Source: CAYQSU01 sp964420325
GTDB taxonomy: Bacteria > Pseudomonadota > Alphaproteobacteria > Rhodospirillales > Defluviicoccaceae
Length of the DNA stretch: 20,520 bases
Reading direction: 5' to 3'
Assembly (NCBI GenBank): GCA_964420325.1
Contig: CAYQSU010000064.1
Span: 1-20,520 of the forward strand
Shown: positions 1-8,730 of the stretch, in pieces
How the letters are laid out: each line of letters begins with the position of its first letter
Numbering within the stretch: the first letter of the stretch is position 1
Translations under genes and position numbers: made by a program
Notes under the pieces: generated by a model
Seen by the model: the letters and a program-made list of their open reading frames with translations, nothing else
The model's database searches: none
What the model was told of the DNA's origin: nothing

Positions 1-1419
1 CGAGATGTTGTCGCCGCCCGAGTTGACGATGATGTCCTTCTTGCGGTCGGTGATCCGCAGGTGGCCGTCCTCGTCGAAGGCGCCGATGTCGCCGGTGTGG
101 AGCCAGCCGTCGCGGATCGCCTCGCGGGTCGCGTCTTCGTTCCGCCAGTAGCCCTGCATGACGAGGGCGCCGCGGACCAGGATCTCGCCGTCGGCCGCGA
201 TCCTCACCAGGGTGTCCTTCAAGGGCGGGCCGACCGTGTGCATCCTGTTGTCTCCGGGCCGGTTGACGCTGATCACCGGCCCCGCCTCGGTCTGGCCGTA
301 GCCCTGCAGGACGTTGAGGCCGAGCGCCTGGAAGAACAGGCCGATCTCCGGGTTGAGGGGCGCGCCGCCGGAGACCAGGGCCTTGAGGCGGCCGCCGAAC
401 TGGCCGCGGATCTTGTCGCGGACGAGGCGGTCGAGGACGGCGTCGACCAGCCGGTCCTTGAGCCCCAGTCCGTCCCGGTGCCGGTAGCGGCGCTTGCCGA
501 GCTCGAGCGCGCGGAGGAACATCGCCTCCTTGAGGCCGCCGGCCTGACGGACCGCCCGCGTGATCTTGAGATGAAGGGTCTCGTAGAGGCGGGGCACCGC
601 CGTCATGATCGTCGGCCGCGCCTCCAGCATGTTGGCCGCCAGCGTCTCGACGCGTTCGGCGAAATAGACCTGGGCGCCGATCCAGATGGGGAAGAACCCG
701 CCGACGGTGTGCTCGTACGAATGCGAGAGCGGCAGGAACGAGAGGTAGACCTCGTCGCCGAGGCCCAGGGCCTCGAGCGCGTCGGCGGCACCGGCGCAGT
801 TGTGGAGAATGGCGGCGTGCGACAGCATCACCCCCTTCGGCGTGCCGCCGGTCCCTGAGGTGTAGATGATGCAGGCGGTATCCTCCGGGCGGAGCCGGCT
901 TGCGGTCTCGACCACGTTCGAGTGGAGCTCCTGGCCGCGGGCGATGAGGTCGGTCCAGGAAGCGACGTCGATGCCCGATCGCCGGCCGGGGACGAGATCG
1001 TCGATCCCGATCAGGAATCTCCAGTCGGAGCTCTGGCGCATGGCGGGGAACACGCGTTCCGCCAGCCGCGCCGTCGAGACGACGGCGCCGACGGCGCCGC
1101 TGTCTCGGAGGATGTGGGCGTGGTCGTGCTCGGTGTTGGTGGTGTAGGCCGGCACGCTGATGCCGCCGGCGGCCATGATGGCGAGATCGGCGATCAGCCA
1201 TTCCGGGCGGTTCTCGGAGACGATGACGACGCGATCTCCGCGCCGCAAACCGAGACCCTCGAGTCCGCGGGCGAGGGCACTGACCCTGGCGGCGACGTCC
1301 CGCCAGCTCAAGGGATGATAACGCCCCTCGCGCTTCGCGAACAGGAACGGCCGTTCCCCGAAGCGATCGGCCTGATCGAAGAACAGGCTCACCAGGTTCC
1401 GCCAGTCGCCCCCCGTCAT
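1..1419 (-). CDS. Long-chain acyl-CoA synthetase (AMP-dependent synthetase family), 3' end beyond window
   Basis: This gene encodes an adenylate-forming ligase that activates fatty acids to acyl-AMP and then acyl-CoA, feeding beta-oxidation or lipid synthesis. The reading frame is open from the ATG at 1419 to the window edge (473 codons, no stop). Visible motifs are the phosphate-binding loop YTSGTGGTPKG near residues 184-194, GYGQTEAGP near 372-380, GWLHTGDIG near 436-444, and the hinge DRKKDIIVNSGGDNIS at the very edge. The family usually runs to about 600 residues, so roughly the last 120 are missing. The order and spacing of motifs fit the long-chain FACL group (FadD/FAA-like); chain-length preference cannot be read. 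It is divergent from the peptidase gene, with fewer than 100 bp between the starts. Confidence 0.93.
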   Translation of the reverse strand, partial: MTGGDWRNLVSLFFDQADRFGERPFLFAKREGRYHPLSWRDVAARVSALARGLEGLGLRRGDRVVIVSENRPEWLIADLAIMAAGGISVPAYTTNTEHDHAHILRDSGAVGAVVSTARLAERVFPAMRQSSDWRFLIGIDDLVPGRRSGIDVASWTDLIARGQELHSNVVETASRLRPEDTACIIYTSGTGGTPKGVMLSHAAILHNCAGAADALEALGLGDEVYLSFLPLSHSYEHTVGGFFPIWIGAQVYFAERVETLAANMLEARPTIMTAVPRLYETLHLKITRAVRQAGGLKEAMFLRALELGKRRYRHRDGLGLKDRLVDAVLDRLVRDKIRGQFGGRLKALVSGGAPLNPEIGLFFQALGLNVLQGYGQTEAGPVISVNRPGDNRMHTVGPPLKDTLVRIAADGEILVRGALVMQGYWRNEDATREAIRDGWLHTGDIGAFDEDGHLRITDRKKDIIVNSGGDNIS

Positions 1420-1514
1420 CGTCTGCCCCTCCGTCCGTCTGCCACCATCCGGCATCCTTGCCGATGCCGACCCGGGTCCCCAATATACGGGCAGGGATGG
1501 ATGCGAGGAACCGC

Positions 1515-3317
1515 ATGGTTTGCACGTCGTCGGCCCGCGTGCACGTACCCGACGCCGGAACGAAGCTGCCGGTCTGGGATCTGAGCCACCTCTACGCGGG
1601 ACCCGCGGCCCCGGAGCTGGAGGCCGACCTCGACTGGGCGCGAACCCGGGCCGAGGCGTTGCACGCCGCCAATGCCGGCCGCCTCGCCGCCTTGAGCGGC
1701 GAGGAGCTCGGCCGCTGCTTCGCCGAATACGAGGCGATCATCGAGCGGCTGCAGCGGGCGGAGAGCTATGCCCAGCTCCTGTTCGCCGGCGACATGAGCG
1801 ATCCCGAGCGGGGGCAGTTCCTGCAGAACATCCAGGAGCGGACCGTCTCGATCTCGCTGGAGACGCTGTTCTTCTCCCTCGAGCTCAACCGCATCGACGA
1901 CCGCACGCTCGTCCGCCAGCTCGAAGACCCGCACGCCGGCCGCTACGCCGCCTGGGTCCACGATCACCGCGTGTTCCGGCCCCACCAGCTCGGCGACGAC
2001 CTGGAAGCGCTCCTGCACGAGAAGTCCACGACGGGACGGGCGGCCTGGGTCCGCCTGTTCGAGCAGAACGTCGCCGAGATGCGGTTTCCGGTCGACGGCG
2101 AACGGCTGACGATGGCCGACGTGCTCAGCCGCCTTTCGGACGGCGACGGCGAGGTGCGGCGGACGGCCGCGACGGTGCTGGGGCGGACCCTCGGCGAGCG
2201 CATCGATCTCTTCACCCTGATCATCAACACGCTCGCCAAGGACAAGGAGATCGAGGACCGCTGGCGCAAGTATCCGACGCCGGTGTCGTTCCGCAATCTC
2301 GCCAACCGCATCGAGGACGAGATCGTGGACGCCCTGGTGGGTGCCATCCGCTCCGCCTATGGCGAGCTGGCGCACCGCTACTATCGGCTTAAGGCCCGCT
2401 GGTTCGGCTGGGACGCCATCGACTACTGGGACCGCAACGCGCCCTTGCCGGGCCGGGAGGCCCGCCGCTACTCGTGGGGCGAGGCGCAGGAGATCGTTCT
2501 CACCGCGTTCGCGGCCTTCGATCCGCGACTGGCCGAGCTGGCCCGGCCGTTCTTCAGCGAAGGATGGATCGATGCCGAGCCCCGTCCGGGCAAGGACCCC
2601 GGTGCCTTCTCGCATCCGACGGTGCCGTCCGTTCACCCCTACATCCTCCTGAACTTCTACGGCCGCCCCCGGGATGTCACCACGCTCGCCCACGAGCTCG
2701 GGCACGGCATCCATCAGGTCCTGGCGGCGGGCCAGGGGCTCCTGATGGCGGACACGCCCCTGACCCTCGCCGAGACGGCGTCCGTCTTCGGCGAGATGCT
2801 GGTGTTCCGCGCCATGCTCGACGCCGAGACCGACCCGGACGCCAGGCGCCGGCTGCTCGCCGGCAAGGTCGAGGACATGCTCAACACCGTCGTCCGCCAG
2901 ATCGCCTTCCACGAGTTCGAGAGCCGCGTGCACGAGGAGCGGCGGCGGAGCGAGCTGTCCGCCCGGCGGCTCGGCGAGATCTGGTTCGACGTCCAGCGCG
3001 CGAGCCTCGGGCCTGCGATCCGTTTCCACGAGGAGTATCGCCACTACTGGGCCTACATCCCCCACTTCGTCCACTCGCCGTTCTACGTTTACGCCTATGC
3101 CTTCGGCGACTGTCTGGTCAACTCGTTGTTCCAGGTCTACCGGCAGGGGCACGAGAACTTCCAGGACAAGTACATCGCGATGCTGCGGGCCGGCGGATCG
3201 CTGCGCCATCGCGAGCTGTTGAAACCGTTCGCGCTGGATGCCGGCGATCCCGAATTCTGGCGCGGCGGGCTCGACGTGATCAGCGGACTGATCGACGACC
3301 TCGAGGCCCTCGGCTGA
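1515..3317 (+). CDS. M3 family oligoendopeptidase (PepF-like)
   Basis: This is a zinc metallopeptidase that cleaves short peptides, probably in the cytosol since no signal peptide is visible. The zinc site HELGH lies at about residues 393-397, followed some 25 residues later by the Glu-bearing helix TLAETASVFGEM, the usual third-ligand arrangement in M3 enzymes. The N-terminal half is a long helical region, as in the PepF/M3B clan. The ATG at 1515 is chosen because GAGGAA sits about 6 nt upstream; it gives 600 residues, a normal family length. Alternative in-frame starts are TTG 1458, ATG 1464 and ATG 1497. It reads away from the acyl-CoA synthetase and towards the ABC1 kinase 108 bp downstream. 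Substrate specificity is unknown. Confidence 0.93.
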   Translation: MVCTSSARVHVPDAGTKLPVWDLSHLYAGPAAPELEADLDWARTRAEALHAANAGRLAALSGEELGRCFAEYEAIIERLQRAESYAQLLFAGDMSDPERGQFLQNIQERTVSISLETLFFSLELNRIDDRTLVRQLEDPHAGRYAAWVHDHRVFRPHQLGDDLEALLHEKSTTGRAAWVRLFEQNVAEMRFPVDGERLTMADVLSRLSDGDGEVRRTAATVLGRTLGERIDLFTLIINTLAKDKEIEDRWRKYPTPVSFRNLANRIEDEIVDALVGAIRSAYGELAHRYYRLKARWFGWDAIDYWDRNAPLPGREARRYSWGEAQEIVLTAFAAFDPRLAELARPFFSEGWIDAEPRPGKDPGAFSHPTVPSVHPYILLNFYGRPRDVTTLAHELGHGIHQVLAAGQGLLMADTPLTLAETASVFGEMLVFRAMLDAETDPDARRRLLAGKVEDMLNTVVRQIAFHEFESRVHEERRRSELSARRLGEIWFDVQRASLGPAIRFHEEYRHYWAYIPHFVHSPFYVYAYAFGDCLVNSLFQVYRQGHENFQDKYIAMLRAGGSLRHRELLKPFALDAGDPEFWRGGLDVISGLIDDLEALG

Positions 3318-3425
3318 TCGGCGAGGGTTGGCGTCCGGAGGTGCCCCGCCCATATCCATGAGGCCATCCGATCGTCGCCGCCTTTCGTAGAGGGAGGCAA
3401 GGACGAAGCGAGGTGCGGGTTACCG

Positions 3426-4799
3426 ATGCCGATGACTGATGCGACACGGTCCGACCAGAGGGACGAAGAGAGCTCGTTCGGCGGACGCATGATGCGCTAC
3501 GCCCGGGTCGGAACCGCGGTCGGCACGGCGGCCGCCCGCTTCGCCGGTGGCCGCTTCCTCGGCCTGCCCCTGGACACCATCGAGCATGCCGCGGATCTCA
3601 AGGCGGCACTGGGCGGCCTAAAGGGGCCGCTGATGAAGGTGGCCCAGATCATGGCCACCGTCCCCGACATGCTCCCCGACGAGTATGTCGCCGAGCTGGC
3701 GCAGCTTCAGACCAACGCGCCTTCGATGGGCTGGGCGTTCGTCAAGCGCCGGATGACGTCGGAGCTGGGGCCGGACTGGAAGTCGAAGTTCGCGAGCTTC
3801 GAGCGGTCGGCCGCCGCCGCCGCCTCTCTCGGCCAGGTGCATCGGGCGGTGGCACTGGACGGCACCCGGCTTGCCTGCAAGCTGCAATATCCGGACATGG
3901 CGTCCGCGGTCGAGGCCGACCTCCGCCAGCTGAAGCTGGTGTTCTCGATCTACCGCCGCTACGACCGCGCGCTCGATCCCTCGCAGATCCATGCCGAGCT
4001 GTCGGAGCGCCTGCGCGAGGAGCTGGACTACGATCGCGAGGCCCGGCACCTCTTACTCTACGCCCGGATGCTGGCCGACGAGGCGGGCGTCTGCGTTCCC
4101 CGGCCGGTGCTCGAGCTCTCGACCCGCCGGCTCCTGACGATGACCTGGCTGGAAGGCGAGCCGATCCTCAACTTCGTCGACAGTCACATCGAGCTGCGCA
4201 ATGCCGTCGCCGAAAACATGTTCAGGGCGTGGTATGTGCCGCTCTACGGCTATGGCGTGATCCACGGCGATCCCCACCTCGGCAACTACACGGTGAGGCC
4301 CGACGGGTCGGTCAACCTCCTCGACTTCGGTTGCGTCCGCATCTTCAAGGCGGCGTTCGTGCGGGCGGTGATCGATCTCTACTGGGCGCTCAGCCGGGGC
4401 GACGAGGACCTCGCCGTCGGCGCCTACGAGACCTGGGGCTTCCGCAATCTGAAGCGGGAGATGATCGACATCCTCAACCAGTGGGCGCGGTTCCTCTACC
4501 GTCCGCTGATGGAGGACCGGGTGCAGCGGATCCAGGAGGACGGCGGCGCGATGTACGGCGCCAGGGTCGCCGGCAAGGTGCACGAGGAGCTGCGGCGGGT
4601 GGGCGGCGTCACCCCGCCCCGGGAGTTCGTGCTGATGGATCGTGCCGCAATCGGCCTCGGCAGCGTGTTCACGCGCCTCAAGGCGGAGATCAACTGGCAC
4701 CGGATGTTCCACGGCCTGATCCAGGACTTCGACGAGGGCGAGGTCGCCCGCCGGCAGAGCGACGCGCTCGCCGCCGTCGGCCTGCCGCCGCCGTCCTGA
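3426..4799 (+). CDS. ABC1/UbiB (AarF/ADCK) family atypical kinase
   Basis: This is a protein-kinase-like ATPase of the family that supports ubiquinone synthesis and lipid handling. Hallmarks in order are the KxGQ-type motif, here KVAQ (residues 71-74); the alanine-rich loop that replaces a glycine-rich loop (about 129-133, followed by SLGQV); the Lys of ACKLQYP (K152); HGDPHLGN (280-287); and LLDFG (298-302). The length of 457 residues is normal for the soluble ADCK-type group. No C-terminal membrane pair like that of E. coli UbiB is evident. An in-frame second ATG lies at 3432. It is convergent with the cyclopropane synthase gene, with only 26 bp between the stops. Because no ubi genes are nearby, a direct role in ubiquinone synthesis is not claimed. 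Confidence 0.92.
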   Translation: MPMTDATRSDQRDEESSFGGRMMRYARVGTAVGTAAARFAGGRFLGLPLDTIEHAADLKAALGGLKGPLMKVAQIMATVPDMLPDEYVAELAQLQTNAPSMGWAFVKRRMTSELGPDWKSKFASFERSAAAAASLGQVHRAVALDGTRLACKLQYPDMASAVEADLRQLKLVFSIYRRYDRALDPSQIHAELSERLREELDYDREARHLLLYARMLADEAGVCVPRPVLELSTRRLLTMTWLEGEPILNFVDSHIELRNAVAENMFRAWYVPLYGYGVIHGDPHLGNYTVRPDGSVNLLDFGCVRIFKAAFVRAVIDLYWALSRGDEDLAVGAYETWGFRNLKREMIDILNQWARFLYRPLMEDRVQRIQEDGGAMYGARVAGKVHEELRRVGGVTPPREFVLMDRAAIGLGSVFTRLKAEINWHRMFHGLIQDFDEGEVARRQSDALAAVGLPPPS

Positions 4800-4825
4800 C
4801 GGGCCGGCACCGCCGGGGAGACGCG

Positions 4826-6139
4826 TCAGCGGTAGAGGTCTGCACGGGTCGGGGGGAAGCCGGAGGCCCCCTTGGCCTTGTGCTTGCTGGCGACGACCTG
4901 GAAGATCCTGAGAGATCCGTCCTGGAAGGCGAGCGAGACCGCGGCGAGATAGGCGGCCCACATCCGGTACCTCTCCCGGCCGACCAGCAAGGTCGCCGCC
5001 TCCTCGTTGGCGACGAGTCGCCGATGCCAATGCCGGCAGGTCGAGGCATAGTGCTCGCGCCAGCCTTCCACGTCGTGGACCTCGAAGCCCTGCGCCTCCA
5101 TCGATTCGAGGGTGTGTCCGATGTGATCGAGCTCGGAGCCGGGGAACACGTAGCGGCGGATTAGCCGACTCTCGGGCCGGACGCGCCGGAACCTGCGCTT
5201 GCTCGCCTTGGCCCGCCGCGTGATCCCGTGATTGAGGAGGATGCCGCGGTCCCGGAGCAGGCTGTTGAGCTTGCGGAAATAGCCGGGGTAGTTGGCGATG
5301 CCGACGTGCTCGTACATCCCGATCGAGGCGATCTTGTCGAACTCCCCCTCGACCGCCCGGTAGTCTCCGAGGGCGATCGTCACCTGTCCGGCGAGCCCGA
5401 GGCGGTCGATCCTGGCCAGCGCGAACGCGTGCTGGGCCTTGGACAGGGTCACGCCGTGCGCGCGCACGCCGTAGACCCGGGCGGCATGGCAGAGGAGACC
5501 GCCCCACCCGCAGCCGATGTCGAGAAGGCGGTCGCCCGGCTCGAGGCGGAGCTTGCGGCAGATCATGTCGAGCTTGTCGCGCTGGGCCTGCTCCAGCGAG
5601 TTGCCCCAGTCGGTGAAGTAGGCGCACGAGTACTGCATCTCGGGATCGAGGAACAGGCCGTAGAACTCGTTGCCGAGGTCGTAGTGGAACTGGACGAACC
5701 CCGCCTCGTCGCGCCGCGCGCGGTTGCGCCCGGTCTCCTCTCCGGAGTAGCGGTGGGAGATTTCGGCCCGGTCGGCGGGCGCAAGCAGGAGCGGCAGGGC
5801 GCGGCGGAGGAGCAGCCCCTTGTCGAGATCCCCGAGCCGGAGCCTGACCCGTCTGCGGCGTGCGAGTTCGAACAATGAAAGGAGATCGGCCCCTTCGAGG
5901 TCGAGGTTGCCGGCGGCATAGTGGCGGGCGAGGTTGTCGAGCGTCGGCCGGCGGAGCAGCGATCCGATCGTTCCCGGCCCGGCGATGCTGACGATGTACC
6001 GCGGGTCGGCGTGCTCGCCGAGCGGCACCGTCGAGCCGTCCCAGAGGCGCAGCGTGAACGGCATGTCGAGCCGGCGGGCGAGATGCTCGAAGATGTCCCT
6101 CGCCGCCCGCAGGCGCGTGTTCCCGGCCTCGATCGCCAT
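4826..6139 (-). CDS. cfa: Cyclopropane-fatty-acyl-phospholipid synthase (SAM-dependent)
   Basis: This enzyme transfers a methylene from S-adenosylmethionine to the double bond of unsaturated acyl chains in membrane phospholipids. The N-terminal domain (about residues 1-130) is the lipid-binding region. The catalytic domain shows HYDLGNEFY (152-160), MQYSCAYF (168-175), the SAM-binding LLDIGCGWGG (205-214), TLSKAQ and MYEHVG, whose Glu corresponds to the active-site Glu of the family. The ATG at 6139 is chosen because AGAGG lies about 6 nt upstream, giving 437 residues. An upstream ATG at 6190 would add 17 non-conserved residues and has only a G-run beside it. The very arginine-rich stretch between domains (about 93-145) is typical of alphaproteobacterial homologues. 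Confidence 0.94.
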   Translation of the reverse strand: MAIEAGNTRLRAARDIFEHLARRLDMPFTLRLWDGSTVPLGEHADPRYIVSIAGPGTIGSLLRRPTLDNLARHYAAGNLDLEGADLLSLFELARRRRVRLRLGDLDKGLLLRRALPLLLAPADRAEISHRYSGEETGRNRARRDEAGFVQFHYDLGNEFYGLFLDPEMQYSCAYFTDWGNSLEQAQRDKLDMICRKLRLEPGDRLLDIGCGWGGLLCHAARVYGVRAHGVTLSKAQHAFALARIDRLGLAGQVTIALGDYRAVEGEFDKIASIGMYEHVGIANYPGYFRKLNSLLRDRGILLNHGITRRAKASKRRFRRVRPESRLIRRYVFPGSELDHIGHTLESMEAQGFEVHDVEGWREHYASTCRHWHRRLVANEEAATLLVGRERYRMWAAYLAAVSLAFQDGSLRIFQVVASKHKAKGASGFPPTRADLYR

Positions 6140-6215
6140 CGCAGCCTCTGAGTGGGTTGGCGGGAGTGCGCCGAGCTTAGTCTCAACCATCCCCCCGGGT
6201 CGAGGGCGAAAGGAG

Positions 6216-6242
6216 CGCGATGCCCGGGCATCGGGCCGGCCG
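6216..6242. repeat. Left copy of direct repeat flanking the ATPase/TOPRIM block
   Basis: A 19-bp sequence (CCGGGCATCGGGCCGGCCG, 6224-6242) recurs exactly at 8671-8689 in the same orientation. The 8 bp before it, CGCGATGC, also recur at 8652-8659, separated there by 11 extra bases. The left copy contains the perfect 14-bp palindrome GATGCCCGGGCATC (6219-6232). The origin is unknown: it could be an insertion-site duplication, a dispersed intergenic repeat, or a recombination scar. Confidence 0.7.
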
Positions 6243-6714
6243 GGCGTCGGCTGTCACCGGAGGCCATTCCGGTTGAACGCGTGGAAAAGAACCGGCGTCT
6301 TGCTGTGTGACCTGCGGAGAGGCGGCCGGGCGCACCGACTCGCCTTGCGCCGCACACGCCCTCGCCGCCCTTCGCAAGGCCCCTCGTAACTGGGCCCAAG
6401 CGTGATCGTGTAAGCTCCGAGGCCGCGGCGTCCGCCCCGTCGAACGCTTCGCAACGCACCGCGACCCGGGCGCCTTGCCTCATCCTCACCGGGGGGACCG
6501 AACGACCCTGCGTCTTGAGGCTGGAAAGGACGCCGGCACTCGGCGATGATGATCTGGTCGGGGCGCCCGCCACGGCCAGCTGATGCCACCGGTCCGACCC
6601 GCTCGACACCGCGCTTTCCGCGCGATTGCAATGCAAGGCAGAGGGACGGGTGCCGGCGCAATACGGACTGGTTCGGCGACACGCATCTCTCGCTGCCGCC
6701 ACTGAGGGGGCCAC
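6243..6714. other. 472-bp region without recognisable gene, upstream of ATPase
   Basis: No reading frame here shows a recognisable product; the open frames are GC-driven and lack homology-like motifs. Two small structures are visible: an 8-bp inverted repeat GCCTTGCG/CGCAAGGC at 6343-6350 and 6374-6381, and the palindrome TTGCAATGCAA at 6626-6636. The end of the region supplies the ribosome binding site GAGGGGG 4 nt before the ATPase ATG. The ATPase promoter must lie here or further upstream, but no clear -35/-10 pair stands out. Confidence 0.5.
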
Positions 6715-8028
6715 ATGCTGAAGCGGATTCGCATCAAGGGCTACAAGTCGCTCAACGACGTTGAGGTCGAGCTGCCACGGCTGGCGGTGCTGATGGGGCC
6801 GAACGCGGCCGGCAAGAGCAACCTCCTGGACGCCTTGCTGCTTCTCTCCAAGCTGGGGACGAGCAAGACCTTGAAGGACGCGTTTGCTGCCCCTTATCGA
6901 GGCAAGCCGCTTGAGTCCTTCAGTTTTGGAGAGAAAGGCATCAAAGGGCTGCTGGACGAGGAACGTCTCGGGTTTTCGCTCGAGGCGGACCTCCATTTGT
7001 CCGACGGTCTCATCGATGCGGTGAATCGACACGTTCGCGAAATGCGGCGGCCCAGCAGCGACGGCACCGGCAACGGGGGCGGCAAGACGCCCGCCCAGGT
7101 CCACGAACGCGATCTGCGCTACCGCATCGAAGTCGAGATGCTACCGAAATCGGGTATCCTCAGGGTTTCTGATGAATACCTGGCTGCGCTGAACGCAAAG
7201 GGCGAACAGACTGGAAGGAGAAAGCCGTTTATCGAGCGACATGGTGACAGGATACGCTTACGGCTCGAAGGCCAGGCCCACCCGACATACTATGATCGTT
7301 ACCTCGACCATACCATTCTTTCAATGCCACACTATCCACCTCACTACCCACATCTTGTAGCGGCAAGACGGGAGCTGGAGAACTGGCTGTTTTTCTACTT
7401 CGAGCCGCGCGAGCACATGCGGGCCGCCAATCCGGTCAAGGAGGTGCGGCACATCGGCCTCATGGGCGAGGAGCTGCCCGCCTTCCTCAACACCCTCAAG
7501 GCGCTCGACCGCCGCCAGTTCGAGGCTGTCGAGAAGGCGCTGCATGTGATGATCCCGGACATCGAGCACATCGAGGTCGAAGTGAGCGACCTCGGCGAGG
7601 TCGAGCTTCGGCTGAAGGAAAGGGGGATCGCGATTCCGGCGCGGGTGCTGTCCGAGGGCACCTTGCGGCTTCTCGGTCTCCTGGCGCTCGCCGGTGTCAA
7701 GGACCCTCCCGCCTTGGTTGGCTTCGAGGAACCGGAGAACGGCGTTCACCCGAGACGAATTCAGTTGGTTGCGGATCTCTTGAAGACGCGGGCAACCCTC
7801 GGTCAGACCCAGTACATCGTCACGACGCACTCGCCGGTTCTTGCAGACCTGCTCCCCGACGATGCCTTGTTGGTGGTGGGCCGGACCAGTGGCAAGACCC
7901 GTATCTCGAGGTTTTCCACCTTTGGACCGCTGGGGCGCAAACCAGCCATCGAACACGCACTCGACGAGGCTCCACGGGGTCGGCTGCCGGTTTCCGAGCG
8001 CCTGATGCGTGGCGACTTCGATGCGTGA
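6715..8028 (+). CDS. AAA_21 / OLD-like ATPase (SMC/ABC-type fold), candidate defence effector subunit
   Basis: This 437-residue ATPase has a complete ABC/SMC-type active site. The Walker A motif GPNAAGKS is at residues 28-35, directly after the characteristic N-terminus LKRIRIKGYKSLNDVEVELP. A signature-like LSEGTLR is at about 312-318, the Walker B LVGFEEPENG at about 334-343, and the switch His in VTTHSP at 372. Unlike class 1 OLD nucleases it has no TOPRIM domain of its own; that activity is probably supplied by the next gene, which overlaps its 3' end. Such ATPase plus TOPRIM pairs occur in anti-phage systems (for example PARIS), which is the basis for the defence proposal. Function is inferred from architecture only. 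Start ATG 6715 has a strong GAGGGGG upstream. Confidence 0.88.
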   Translation: MLKRIRIKGYKSLNDVEVELPRLAVLMGPNAAGKSNLLDALLLLSKLGTSKTLKDAFAAPYRGKPLESFSFGEKGIKGLLDEERLGFSLEADLHLSDGLIDAVNRHVREMRRPSSDGTGNGGGKTPAQVHERDLRYRIEVEMLPKSGILRVSDEYLAALNAKGEQTGRRKPFIERHGDRIRLRLEGQAHPTYYDRYLDHTILSMPHYPPHYPHLVAARRELENWLFFYFEPREHMRAANPVKEVRHIGLMGEELPAFLNTLKALDRRQFEAVEKALHVMIPDIEHIEVEVSDLGEVELRLKERGIAIPARVLSEGTLRLLGLLALAGVKDPPALVGFEEPENGVHPRRIQLVADLLKTRATLGQTQYIVTTHSPVLADLLPDDALLVVGRTSGKTRISRFSTFGPLGRKPAIEHALDEAPRGRLPVSERLMRGDFDA

Positions 8029-8617
8029 GATCGCGCTGTTCGTTGAGGACTACGCCCATCAGGAGGTCGTTGGCGCTCTGGTGCTCCGACTCGCTCGCGA
8101 GGAGGGGATCGAGGTAAGCCTCGACTGGCGCAGTGCCCGACACGGCCACGGCAGGGTGGTCCATGAACTCGGTGAGTACGTCAGGGATCTCGATCACCAG
8201 GGAGGGCGCCCCCCCGACCTGGTCATCGTCGCCACCGATGCCAACTGCAAGGGGTTCAACGACCGGGCGAAAGAGCTCTCCCGTCCGGACCTGCAGGCGC
8301 CACTCATCCTTGCCGTTCCCGACCCCCATATCGAGCGCTGGCTGCTGTTGGACGGTGCCGCCTTCAAGGCGGTGTTCGGCCAAGGCTGCGATGCTCCCGA
8401 TCTGAAATGCAACCGCGATCGCTACAAGGAGCGCCTGATCCGAGCCATATACGATACCGGCATCACGCCGAGCCTCGGTGGCATCGAGCATGCCCGAGAC
8501 ATCGTGGAGCGTATGGACATCGATCGCGCGGCGGGCGCAGACAGATCCCTGAAGCGCTTCGTCGAGGACCTGCGCCAGATGCTGCGTCGCTGGCAGCAAG
8601 AACCGGTCGGTGCCTGA
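8021..8617 (+). CDS. Small TOPRIM-like protein (DUF4276-like) partnered with the upstream ATPase
   Basis: The product is 198 residues from the ATG at 8021; a GTG at 8009 would add four. The start overlaps the ATPase stop by 8 bp, implying translational coupling and a shared complex. Candidate TOPRIM features are the first strand with an acidic residue, IALFVED (E9), and a second acidic strand, DLVIVATDANC (D66, D73), followed by PLILAVPDPHIERWLLLD. The latter resembles the Glu/Trp segment of DUF4276 proteins encoded beside AAA_21 ATPases. A basic NRDRYKERL segment follows. The match to DUF4276 is from memory of motif style, so the family name is provisional. The likely role is a metal-dependent nuclease or regulator controlled by the ATPase. 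Confidence 0.75.
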   Translation: MREIALFVEDYAHQEVVGALVLRLAREEGIEVSLDWRSARHGHGRVVHELGEYVRDLDHQGGRPPDLVIVATDANCKGFNDRAKELSRPDLQAPLILAVPDPHIERWLLLDGAAFKAVFGQGCDAPDLKCNRDRYKERLIRAIYDTGITPSLGGIEHARDIVERMDIDRAAGADRSLKRFVEDLRQMLRRWQQEPVGA

Positions 8618-8651
8618 ACGCGCCGGGGCGTGCCTCCGCGAACGGCGGAAA

Positions 8652-8689
8652 CGCGATGCGGATGTCCGGACCGGGCATCGGGCCGGCCG
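8652..8689. repeat. Right copy of direct repeat flanking the ATPase/TOPRIM block
   Basis: This copy has CGCGATGC (8652-8659), an 11-base insert, then the 19-bp sequence at 8671-8689 that is identical to 6224-6242. The insert plus the repeat start forms an imperfect hairpin (GATGTCCGG A CCGGGCATC, 8661-8679), so the site could also act as the transcription terminator between the convergent TOPRIM and hydrolase reading frames. No T-run follows. Confidence 0.65.
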
Positions 8690-8730
8690 CCGGCGGGCGG
8701 CGGGGAGCCGGGCCGAGGTTCCGGAGCCTC

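Noticed and set aside
1416..3359. Very long minus-strand open frame opposite the M3 peptidase
   Set aside because: It mirrors a gene with a clear HELGH site, and its translation is low-complexity, His/Asp/Gly-rich antisense sequence typical of high-GC codon shadows.
6254..6682. Minus-strand open frame between cfa and the ATPase
   Set aside because: Arg/Gly/Pro-rich composition with no motif and no ribosome binding site; several overlapping frames are equally open.
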